Position numbers and translations under genes: made by a program
Shown here: positions 11,663-21,128 of the stretch, piece by piece
Position numbering within the stretch: position 1 is the first letter of the stretch
Layout: each line of letters starts with the position of its first letter
Assembly: GCF_032854445.1 (NCBI RefSeq)
Contig: NC_088295.1
Coordinates: forward strand, 38,846,510-38,910,509
Reading direction: 5' to 3'
Source: Liolophura sinensis
Lineage: Eukaryota; Mollusca; Polyplacophora; Chitonida; Chitonidae
DNA length: 64,000 bases
The notes under the pieces: model-generated
Told to the model about the DNA's origin: nothing
What the model saw: only the letters and a program-made list of their open reading frames with translations
Database searches by the model: none

Positions 11663-12461
11663 CTACAACAACAACAGCAACAACATGATAAGGTCTGTTC
11701 CAAGGCCAGAAAATTCATAATACATTGTCAAACAGGAAATAGAATAAAGGCTGTTAAAATGTTCTGCCTTCCACTGAACCATTTTGCCAAAGGATCCGGC
11801 CCAATCTCACAAAAATGTCATACTTGTAAGATAATCGCACATACAGGACAATTAAACTGGGCCCAGGGATTGATTACAGTCAATCAAATTACACAACACC
11901 GGTGCTTAAGGTGGGTTTCCAAGTACCAGAGCAAACTTATCTCTCCATGTTCATGTTCATACATACAACGTTCTATAGGTTTAACAATAACGAATTGTGA
12001 GAAATTTTATAGAAATAGACAACAATAGTTATATGGAACTTATGACTGTACTGAAAACTTTTTTTGCATAAAATAATGATTTATTTATTTGATCTTATGT
12101 TTTACACCGGACTTAAGAATAGTTCACTTATACCCCAGCGTCTAGCATTATGGTGAGAGAAAACCAGGCATAGCCCAAGGGAAACCCATGACGATCTGTT
12201 GGTTGCTGGCTGGCAGTATGAGCTGGACTTGAACTCACTGCCACACTTGTGACCGGCTCCAAGGTTATTGTACTGCACTAGCATGCTGAACACCAGGCCA
12301 GGAGAGACCATATTGTGACAGCACAGGACGTTTCTTCCTGCTTAATCAAAAATGTTAGAGCCCTACTACTCAAAGCATAAAACACCCAACTAGAGCTGTC
12401 ACCTGAAAAGATGCAAGCAGGTGCAATAAAACTGGTTCACAGTGACAGTGCTGCATCTTAC
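11663..12461. other. Intron between exons 10 and 11
   Basis: 799 bp. Contains one inverted SINE A copy (12079-12307). Nothing else recognised. Confidence 0.85.
12079..12307 (-). repeat. SINE family A copy
   Basis: In the minus sense: AGTGAACTATTCTTAAG-type tail near 12100-12130, the body CAACAGATCGTCATGGGTTT, the B-box-like GAGTTCAAGTCC and a degenerate head. Same orientation as the gene, about 75 percent similar to the other copies. Confidence 0.8.
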
Positions 12462-12653
12462 CTCATGAATCTGAAACTGCTCCTTGACTTTGTTCACCTC
12501 AGACGCCACCTCCCTCTGACGACACAACACGTCTTCTGCCTCAAGTAACCATGTCAACACACCCTCAAGTGCATCCTGGTAGGAGTTCAAGTCAACCGAG
12601 GTCGAGGAGGCGGTGCTATGACGGCTGGAGGAAGAGCTTAGCGACATCGTTGA
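12462..12653 (-). CDS. DMD: Dystrophin exon 10 (hinge 1 end, spectrin repeat 1)
   Basis: A 192-nt exon, phase 0 to 0, acceptor CTCGACAG| and donor GAG|GTAAGATG. It starts STMSLSSSSSRHSTASSTS, the Ser-rich end of the hinge, then VDLNSYQDALEGVLTWLLEA and EDVLCRQREVASEVNKVKEQ followed by FQIHE. The latter matches vertebrate repeat 1 (DLNSYQxALExVLxWLLxAED). The human counterpart is exon 10 (189 nt, from memory). Its ATG at 12645-12647 sits in a block shared with first exon 1b. Confidence 0.96.
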
Positions 12654-13053
12654 CTGTCGAGAAAAAAGTACATTAAATTTTTAATACTTTTCCTCCAAAT
12701 CCACAAGGATAAACTTTTTTCCTGAGTTTGCTTGTATGTGTACATATTTGATCACTTGCCGGGAGATTTAAATCAGAAGGTTTCTTCAAATCGGTAGATT
12801 TTGTAGAAAATGACGATGTTTAAAACCATTTTTCTCTCTTACGAAAACTTAAAAAACTCACAGTTTGTATAGCTCTTTCAATTAAAGTATAGTTTTCTTT
12901 TAAGTCTGGTATATAAAAATGCACTTTCAAAAGCACACACCTGCCTTAAAATAAGACATTTAATGTCAACACAAAAAGTGTTCTGAATGAAACTTAAGTG
13001 GCTCTATACGGTGAATGAATCTGTACAACTAAAATCCCGGTCGGCCCACCCAC
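12654..13053. other. Intron between exons 9 and 10
   Basis: 400 bp of AT-rich intron; no features recognised apart from the splice sites. Confidence 0.85.
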
Positions 13054-13313
13054 CTCTGAGTGCTGTACATCTGTTGGTTCCTTACCCCCCACGGGGTTAG
13101 CGGGCTGGGGGGAGGCGCTGTGACTCTTGGTGTCCACAGACTTTGTTATCGTGTTCCCAGAAGAACCAGACATTGTCTTGGAGCTCTTAGGGGAGGGTTT
13201 ATTCTGGGTGGGGGCGAGATCCTCTATCACAATGTTGGAGTGGGGAAGGGCTTGGAAGAAACACATTAGATACATCATGATGGACTTCTTGTCCGGGCAG
13301 TCCACGTTGACAT
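13054..13313 (-). CDS. DMD: Dystrophin exon 9 (CH2 end and hinge 1)
   Basis: A 260-nt exon, acceptor CTCCCAG| and donor GAG|GTGGGTG. It begins DVNVDCPDKKSIMMYLMCFF then QALP, the final CH2 helix (vertebrate YPDKKSILMYxxxLFQxLP). It continues into about 65 residues of low-complexity Ser/Pro/Lys/Thr linker (SPKSSKTMSGSSGNTITKSV and so on, ending DVQHSE). This is hinge 1 between the actin-binding domain and the rod. The linker residues show no similarity I recognise to vertebrate hinge 1, as expected for a disordered segment. The GC-rich exon has an overlapping open frame on the other strand, which is a shadow. Confidence 0.93.
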
Positions 13314-13776
13314 CTGGGAGGGAGAAAAACAGGCTGAGTTGCCATTCAGCTAATAACAACGATCCTGGTCTCAGGTAAGTTCAGGTATGGGAAAAAATTT
13401 TTTGAAACATTATCAATGTTATTTATTACCAAGTTAAGGCTCTTAATCTTACTTTACATGTCTGGTTACCTCTACTCAGCAGCAGACTGCAGTAGCAAAA
13501 CAACTCTCAGTCAAACAATCAATCAAACAATCACAAAAAATCAATTAATCAATTAATAAAAATCATCCAAATCAAAGGATCAATCATTACTTGTGATGAT
13601 TTACTACAGAAATTATGAATTCTTTAACTTTTAAGTATTTTTTATGCAATGAAACATGTGCATCTGTAATTGAGATATCAAACACTATATTTATTGTTAC
13701 AAACTGAATATTTCAGTTTTTGGGGGGTTTTGGAGCGACAGCCCTCACCTATCACATACTGAATAGAGATAATTAC
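13314..13776. other. Intron between exons 8 and 9
   Basis: 463 bp, with an imperfect AATC/AATCAATT-rich low-complexity stretch at about 13508-13560. Nothing else seen. Confidence 0.85.
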
Positions 13777-13892
13777 CTTCTGGGTCTAGAAGTCTGTCAA
13801 TGCCCAAGTGATGCTGAGCTATTTTAAATGCGTGCTCCAAGTTGGACTCGTTATCATTGTTCAACAATTCGTCATAGTTAAAAATATCTGGC
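13777..13892 (-). CDS. DMD: Dystrophin exon 8 (CH2)
   Basis: A 116-nt exon, acceptor GTTATAG| and donor GAAG|GTAATT. The split Arg codon from exon 7 leads into PDIFNYDELLNNDNESNLEH then AFKIAQHHLGIDRLLDPE. HRPDxF and LEHAFxIAxxxLGIxxLLDPE are the CH2 helices that follow the actin contact. It is one codon shorter than human exon 7 (119 nt, from memory). Confidence 0.97.
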
Positions 13893-14128
13893 CTATAACA
13901 AACAAAAATAAAGAGTACAGGTAACACAACAACAACAGTAATGTATTACTTAGAGCTTTTTACTACTGAAAGCCTTGGAATTAATTTTCTTTTTCTTGGC
14001 AAATACTCATCACAAAATATGGAACTTTGAAAGAAATCCAATTGTGTTTATCAAACTGTCAAAATATATTTTGCATAAAGAACATGTGTTATTAATAAAC
14101 TGTACCAGCAGTAAGTAACTACACTGAC

Positions 14129-14209
14129 CTGTGTTTATGAAGTATAGCATTGAAGGCAAGGCCATCCCTCCAACTTGTGGTGAAGTTTTTCACATCAACA
14201 TTTTTATAC
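14129..14209 (-). CDS. DMD: Dystrophin exon 7 (CH2)
   Basis: An 81-nt exon, acceptor ATTTCAG| and donor CACAG|GTCAGT, with split codons at both ends. It encodes [20 protein letters not shown] then AILHKH. NFTTSWxDGLAxNAxxHxH is the CH2 core signature of dystrophin and utrophin. It corresponds to the 3' half of vertebrate exon 6. Confidence 0.97.
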
Positions 14210-14279
14210 CTGAAATACAAACACACAGTCAGTTCTGAATTACCCTGTGTTACCCATCATCACATGCATCTGACATATT

Positions 14280-14502
14280 GCTTTTTATTTATTCTATTTG
14301 TATTTAATGCTGTACTCAAGAATATATCACTTATACAATAAATGGCTACATTATGGTGGGAGGAAACTGGGTGAAGTCCAGGCAAAACCTAGGACCATCT
14401 GCAGGTTTATGACAGACTTTCCCACGTACAATCGGAGGAAACCAGCATGAGCTGGACTTTAAATCCCAGTGGATTAACCACTCTACCACACAGGTCTCCA
14501 TT
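14280..14502 (-). repeat. SINE family A copy
   Basis: Minus-sense copy with tail ATAAGTGATATATTCTTGAG, body CTGCAGATGGTCCTAGG and a B-box-like TTTAAAGTCCAGCTCATGCT. The head is diverged (GGAGACCTGTGTGGTAGAGT). Confidence 0.8.
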
Positions 14503-14943
14503 TCACATATTGGGTAGACAGCCTAAAAATACTACTCCTACAACATTTGCCTGTTTCATGTGCTTAACACAGGTATTATATTACAAGTAGTTGACATGCT
14601 ATCATTCATTTACTTCAATATTGAAAAAATGTATTTCATTTTCCCAGCACTTTAGTCCACTTCCTTTTTCTTCCATAACCATTATTGGTTAGTCACCTGT
14701 ATTATATTTGTTAAACAATATAAATCATAAATAATTGTTTTTCATCCAAGATGACAAAGAAAAAAGCATATAAATCTCTGTGAATAATGAATTGAACAAA
14801 ACTGACTGGAAAACCTCAAAGATTCTAACAGTCGTTTCCTCATTTGGCGCTTAATCAGTAATTCTGTTAATTTTTGAAAAACAATAAATAATATAAATCT
14901 TACATTTATCAGATATTTACCATGAAGATAGTGTGACCAGTGT

Positions 14944-14959
14944 CCCCCCCCCCCCCCCC
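14944..14959. repeat. Poly-C homopolymer run
   Basis: Sixteen consecutive C on the plus strand; length-unstable and prone to sequencing error. Confidence 0.9.
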
Positions 14960-15278
14960 GCCAGACATCATTTCAGCTGTGTTATTTGCCATTTCTTCGT
15001 TGTTTTGTAATTTAATGTAACAAGCCTGAAAACTTTAACTAAAATCTGATCTCATTTTGTTTGAGTAAATCCTACTTTAATCGCGTTTTGAAACACACGA
15101 AGTTTACGATGGAGGCCATTTTGAATTGCACCAACAGGCCATACTCTTTTTAACAAATGTCTCAATAATTTCGAGACCAGTTATAAGGAATTTTTGGCAA
15201 GTATTATATTACCATTTTCCCTAAAGATTTTATGTCAAAAAACTGTGAGTTGATATTTCTAACTCTAAACTCTAAAAC

Positions 15279-15517
15279 TAGCGCAACGTAATGACCCAGG
15301 AGTCTCTCACCAACGCGGTCGCTGTGAGTTCAAGTCCAGCTCATGCTGGCTTCCTCTCCAGCCGTACGTGGGAAGGTCTGTCAGCAACCTGCAGATGGTT
15401 GTGGTTTTCCCCTGGGCTTTGCCCGGTTTTCACCCACCATAATGCTGGCCGCCGTCGTATAAGTGAAATATTCTTGAGTACGGCGTAAAACACCAATCAA
15501 ATAAATAAATAAATAAA
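15279..15517 (+). repeat. SINE family A copy, well preserved
   Basis: Starts within the head (ACTAGCGCAACGTAATGACC), with B box GAGTTCAAGTCC, body CCGTACGTGGGAAGGTCTGT and CAGCAACCTGCAGATGGTTG, and tail GTATAAGTGAAATATTCTTG, GAGTACGGCGTAAAACACCA, then ATCA and (AAAT)n. Close to consensus. Confidence 0.9.
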
Positions 15518-16680
15518 ACTACCCTATAACTATTTCTCCGGGTTAAAGTACAGGTACTGATGCAAAGCTTACTTTCATGGCAGGGGACTATGTACCCGTA
15601 ACAAAAACTTCTGAGTGTATATATAGTTATAGAGGTACTGGTGCCGATTAAGAAGATCAGAGTCTGTTGATTGCAGTAAAGAGTTGATAAAAAATAGGTC
15701 GGCATAAACCACGTAGCCAATACGTCCATTTGAATTAGTAATCCAGATTATAAACAGAAGTGACAGTAACCGTACATAATGTCATCTAAGTTACCCATGA
15801 AATAAACTTCCAGGCGCAACCAGCGACCTAAATAACCAGGTACTACCCGCGAAGTCAATCACTGGGGATAGATCATACACTTTAATGCTTTACACACAAA
15901 ACAAGTGAACAGAAGCAGCCGATTGCTGAAAAGCTATTGGGAAACACAATACATGAACTTATAGCGAATCAATATGTGTATGGCCCTCCAGGATACAAAT
16001 GTTATATATCTGTACCTAAGTCGATAATCTCCTGCCAACAAATTTAGTAAAATATATCCAAGTGATTACCGATCACTGGTTGATCACTGGTTACTGACTA
16101 GATGAAGGGCGTACAGCTATTTCCAGCCTTACCCGTAACTCGTAACTAAAAGACTCGGGTGAAACAAGCCACATAGGCCAGGAGGAGTTATCTCCCCTGT
16201 TCCAGTTGACACTAACCCATTAGATGACGGCAAACAAGGTCTGCACTGCATATTATAACGGAATACATCATGATTAGAACGAACCATCGATCACAATTAG
16301 GTAAGACAACTGTTCTATTTCTCAATAATTAAATTGAGACATTGAAATCTGATTCTTGACTCCGCCATTTACATATAGTCTCACAAACATTTATTCAAGC
16401 GCAATTTTCACAGGTGGCTTAATCCTCACACGTATATAACGTAGATCACACCTGGGCCTTTTATGTCCAATGAATTCCAGTTACACGAACCGGTGGTGTC
16501 AGAAATGATTCTAACATCAAAGATTTGTCTTTCGGCATCCTGACCATTGAACTGTATTAATTTCATCCATTGAAACATATATTTGGACATATTTGGATTT
16601 ACTCTGACAACAGGTTGACCGAAACAATATCTGCCTGCTTCAGCTATAGTATACAGGGGAGATAACTTAGCTGAACTTAC

Positions 16681-16772
16681 CCCTGTGTTGATTGCCGACA
16701 CCAGCTAAGCAGGGTTTTCTCTAGATTTGTCTGCTGAAGATCCTCCATGATGTCTTTCATCACATCTTTTAC
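16681..16772 (-). CDS. DMD: Dystrophin exon 6 (CH1-CH2 linker and start of CH2)
   Basis: A 92-nt exon, acceptor TTTCTAG| and donor CAGGG|GTAAGT, leaving two bases of a split Gly codon. It encodes [20 protein letters not shown] then [10 protein letters not shown]. LQQTNxEKxLLSWxRQST is the CH2 entry helix and part of actin-binding site 3. Together with exon 7 it totals 173 nt, exactly the remembered size of human exon 6, so this gene has an additional intron (14210-16680) after RQSTQ. Confidence 0.95.
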
Positions 16773-18211
16773 CTAGAAAAACAATCAAAATAATCTCACA
16801 ATGTGTACATAAATTTTCAATCTGAAAATGCACATTTTATTCATACTAATACATAACCAAATCATCAACTTCATCATTTCTTTTTTTTTTATGCAATTTC
16901 AATCATTTCAATTGTTTTCATTTAATGTTTTGTTCAGAATGTACACCTTGCCATTCAACAACACATTCACTGAGAAGAGCATCCCTTTATTGTTGACATC
17001 TTAATATCTAACCATAATGAACTGAATGTACTACAAGGGCACCATCAATGTTTACAAAGGATATCCCGAAGATCAATAATGGGCACACACAAGTACGTCA
17101 CACTGCCTCAAATCATATAATGGGCTGTCATGGAATGCCTGTCCAATACCTCAGCAACCAGCTAATGATACTCCCTTCCCCTTTCCTCTTACATTTCATT
17201 GTAAAAACAAAGCAGGACATAAATGTATTGTTGAACTAATAAACTTCACCCAATCCCGTAACCTTGGAATCTAGGTCGAGCTTTATCGGGTCATTCACTA
17301 CCATGGCTCAAGGTCACCATGACACAGACAAACAGTCTGTCCATCTTCCCCATTCCTGCCTTGAAGGATTCCCAAGGCTTATATCCACAGGCTTTGTACT
17401 TCACTTACTCCTTTGTAGAATTTCCCTCAAAGATTCTCATCACCATGAGAGACAAGACATCTTAATACAAAGGCAAAGTCTATTATAAAATATCATCCTT
17501 CCTGGTAATATACTTAAAACTTCTGGTGCTCTTTTAGTTTCTTTCTTTCTTTCTTATTCAGCACTATCTGCATCTCTTGTTGTCCTTGGAAAACTAAGCC
17601 CAGTCTACTCAACTCTAATATTTCCTGTCATCTAGCTTTTCTCACCCTTTTATCGATGTGCACAGACCCAGCTCTTGCATGTACTTTCCCATTCTTCAAA
17701 TAGCAAATCAGCTTAACAAAGCATTGAAAAAATGAAGTTTTAATGAAAATACATATTAACACTGACAAATCTTCTTCTATATCACTGGACCGAAGCAAAA
17801 GCATTTCGTTTAAACCTTATTTTTAGCAGTATTTGGTTACCACTCATCTTTCAGGAAAATTTGGCTATAACACATTAAGTAAAATCTTCATGGTCAAAAT
17901 CCTATGTTTTCTTGTCAGAATATTTATGTTTTTAAAGCAGTTTAAGTAAGCTTTTTATTCAACCTTAATACATTTTCAACTTATAATTCTGATCAATATA
18001 AATATTCAATCTTTTTCAAATACTTCATTTATATTTCATTCTTTCTTCAGTTTCCAATATATTTTTCTAGAAAAAAATACATACACATATTTGTCTTTCG
18101 ACACAAACTACATGTAATCGAATTTCACAGTAAACAGTGTGAAGTTGCGCCAAGAAAGAAGAATCATGGCTATAGGTAGGTCCACACATATTCAAGGAAG
18201 CGCTACTTTGG

Positions 18212-18365
18212 TGTACATGGGAAGGTCTGCCAGCAACCTGCAGATGGTTGTGGGTTTAACCTTGGGTTCTGCCTGGTTTCCTCTCACCATAATGCTGGCC
18301 CCCGTCGTATAAGTGAAATATTCCTAAGTACGGCATAAAACACCAATCAAATAAATAAATAAATT
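18212..18365 (+). repeat. SINE family A, 5'-truncated copy
   Basis: Begins at GTACATGGGAAGGTCTG in the body, lacks the tRNA-like head, and ends GTATAAGTGAAATATTCCTA, AGTACGGCATAAAACACCAA, (AAAT)n. Confidence 0.85.
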
Positions 18366-19124
18366 ACTTTGGAAAGGGTTTTTTACCGTTTACCACAATG
18401 ATGTTCAAAAAGAAATATAGATCATCAGTGCACTGTGCTGATCTGCATCATCATATCGTTTGAGTACTCTGCGGTTGCACTGCCGTATCCACAGAGCCCG
18501 CAAAATAAAAACTACTTTTGAACGATGAGGTATTTACCTCGTAATCTGTTGCTTTGCATAGTTTGCAGTAGGGCAGTGGCCTGCAGGACGTTTCCAAACC
18601 ATTACACCCATTACGTTCGTTCTAAGTATAACATATTTCAATAGTTCACAATCCCATTGTGTATGAAGGAAAAAAAAAAGAGAAACACAAAAAACAGAAC
18701 ACACACAAACGGAAAGTCATGTAAAACGATGAAAATATAATTTATAAAACATCCAGCACGTGAAACTAGGCTTTAAAAATATTTTTCTGTCACCATACAG
18801 TCAATTTTTAAAAAATAAAAAGCAGGGCTCACTTGCACAAATCCCTCTTCACGTTAAGAGCACGTAACTACCATAGCAACCAGCACTATAGACATTACAT
18901 CGCCCTAGTATTTAGGTGTTCTTAAGGTTAAGAGAGCTTCATACAAGTGGGCCATGATATTCATCTGGATTGGCAATGAAGAGTGTCGTCAAGTGGTACA
19001 CTTTGAGTCCAGATTTGTATGCGCCCAAAAAAACTGACCTTCTTTAGAAGTGAACATGTAACTATAATTATTAATAATTTACATATTAGTGAGTTGCACA
19101 CCGGTGTGGATGACAGAAAGTCTT

Positions 19125-20385
19125 TCAAAACTTCTGAAGTCTATGCATAGAAAAGTTTGTCATCAAAGTTAATGGTCGCCGGAACTTCGACCCAAAAATG
19201 CACCCTGGAAAACCCCTGCAGTTGTACTTGTGCAAGTGTCGTGGTTCACACTGTGTGTGAAAGTTTGTGAAGATAAACACGTCATTCTGCAATGGAGAAG
19301 TACTCAATGGGACACACAAGTCCATTTCTTTGATTGTACTGGGTTGGCAGCACAGGGCTGCACTTGAGGTAGAAGTGACTGGTGCATTTGAAATGATGTG
19401 GCTCATCTTTTCCCGCATACTATCAGAAGCAACAGCGTAACTGTTGATGTTTGCAACATTTTTGTGACCAGTAAGCTGCGTAATTGTGGTGGGAGCTATA
19501 CCAGCATGAAGAAGTCACGGCACACGTAGTTTTACGAGCACTGTGGTTTGTCTTCATAGTCTTCATTATGGATTTCAGAGTGTGTTTTCCCATTGGCTGA
19601 TATTTATACCACAAACTACTAGAAGCTTTTCTCATTTGCACATTTTTGTTGGAATGTGGTCTCTTTATATTTTGCATCCTTGTTATCAACAGTGAATTGT
19701 TTCGGCTGGAAGGGACGGACATGCATGTTGGGATTTTCACAGCTTCTTGTTTTTGTATCCCGCTCATTATACGCAAGATAATCCATGCCCAGCTCATCAC
19801 ATTTTAAGGTCATGTCTCCCCATTTTAGTTTTTCATTTTCTTCCCTGCCATATATGCCAAAATGAAAGGAATTCATCAGCCACGTTGAATAGTGCACATG
19901 GGCTATGGTTCCCAATTACTTTATTTTCCCTCAATATGCATTCTTCATTTTCTGTCAGTGGTTCAGCTCTGTTTGGCCTGTTCCCTCTGCCCCTCTGTTT
20001 TAGTTCCCTTTGTTTCGATGCAAGGATGACAAGGGAAGTTTGAAACTCTCGAAAATCAAGCTGTGTGGATAGTTCTTTTCTCTCACATAGCATTCTATGG
20101 CCCTGTGATAACTTGTCAAAGTGTCCGGCTCGTGTTTGCCGCTGTCGTGGTTTCTCAAGGACAGAAGAAATGATCCCAAATAGTTATTTAGCTTAACAGG
20201 CTAAATTTTCCCTATTTTCTACTTGTAGGAAGGATCAGAGAAATCTGCTAAAAATCCTGCTGAAACTTTTTGTCTTTCGAACAGTGTTTTTGTTCTTCAT
20301 AGCCAGAACAAACTCCAATTTTTCCAACTTATCACATTCGATGAAAGTAGGTGGATCATATGGGAATTGTGTGCGTTATCTCCCG
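19125..20385 (-). pseudogene. Decayed Crypton / KIAA1958-like (DUF3504) tyrosine recombinase gene
   Basis: Blocks in three frames, in order, resemble the DUF3504/KIAA1958-like proteins descended from Crypton transposon recombinases. They are PPTFIECDKLEKLEFVLA with NKNTVRKT (about 20350-20240), EPDTLTSYHRAIECYVREKN (about 20150-20060), KQRELKQRGRGNRPNRAEPL (about 20000-19935), WLMNSFHFGIYGREENEKLK (about 19880-19825), WYKYQPMGKHTLKSIMKTM (about 19610-19555), NHSARKTT (from 19548), and HAGIAPTTITQLTGHKNVAN with INSYAVAS (about 19510-19425). Breaks: in-frame TGA at 20234-20236, frameshifts near 20060, 19890, 19640 and 19515, and internal gaps relative to relatives. HxxR (HSAR), GHK and the catalytic-type Tyr (codon 19437-19439) persist, but the first catalytic Arg of the GLRGxxE motif reads Tyr (19850-19852). 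Dead copy; element ends not found. Confidence 0.8.
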
Positions 20386-20760
20386 TGGTTATTCTCCATC
20401 CACAGACCCCTGAAGTCTTTGTAACTAGTCTAGCAATAGATAGCACAAATATTCGATTCAGAATTTCACAATTCAAAATTTCACAAACACTTCAGTAGGA
20501 ATACTAAATTTGGAACTGGATAACTAACAGGAAAAGTGAAATAAATATATACATGTTAACACTCAATGTGCAGTTGGTTTGAACGGTGAATCTGGCCTGA
20601 ACTGACAGGTGTATGAGCCACAGAATGGAATCTGGTTATACAAAAAATCACAAATCAAATGTCACAAGAAAACAACGCAAATAATTATTATAAACAATTT
20701 GCCTTTCATAATGGCATGCAGACAGTGAAAAAAAAAATTAAACTTTTTCCAAGAGTTTAA

Positions 20761-21128
20761 GGGTGAGTGAGTGAGTGCTTGGGGTTTAACCTCGTACTTA
20801 ACAATTTTTCAGTCATATGACGACGAAGGAATCATTAAGGTGCATGTACGTGTAATGTGCCTCCTTGTTGCAGGACGGATTTCCGCCGCTCTTTTATTTA
20901 GTGCTGCTTCACTGACACGACTTACCAAAGGCAAGTAAGCCGACTCGCCCGAGCTATTATACTGATACGAGTCAACCAGTCGTTGCACTATCCCCTTCAT
21001 GCTGAACGCCAAGCGAGGAAGTTACAACTTCCTCTTTTAAAGTCTTAGGTGTGACTCGATCAAGGATTGATCCTGGATCTACTGGTCCCGAAGCAGATGC
21101 TCTTCCAACTGTGCTATCCAGGTCGGTG
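20761..21128 (-). repeat. SINE family B, full-length copy
   Basis: On the minus strand it begins with a tRNA-like head (GGATAGCACAGTTGGAAGAG A-box region, GGATCAATCCT B-box region). The body includes TAAGACTTTAAAAGAGGAAG, CTTGGCGTTCAGCATGAAGG and ACTGGTTGACTCGTATCAGT. The distal part contains CGTCATATGACTGAAAAATT. Shares the body with 58099-58340. I recall this family from other molluscan genomes. Confidence 0.85.

Larger units (their letters stand above)
14210..16680. other. Intron between exons 6 and 7 (not present in human DMD)
   Basis: 2471 bp, interrupting what is a single exon in human DMD. It holds two SINE A copies in opposite orientations (14280-14502 and 15279-15517) and a 16-base C run (14944-14959). 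Confidence 0.85.

Noticed and set aside
13060-13378. Plus-strand frames over exon 9
   Set aside because: They are antisense shadows of the GC-rich dystrophin exon 9.
14944-14959. C and G homopolymer runs as G-quadruplex sites
   Set aside because: They are single uninterrupted runs, not the four spaced G tracts required, and are best treated as simple repeats.
21050-21128. Possible tRNA gene
   Set aside because: The A- and B-box-like sequences are the head of a SINE family B copy. The body continues into the SINE and no proper anticodon arm or acceptor pairing was found.
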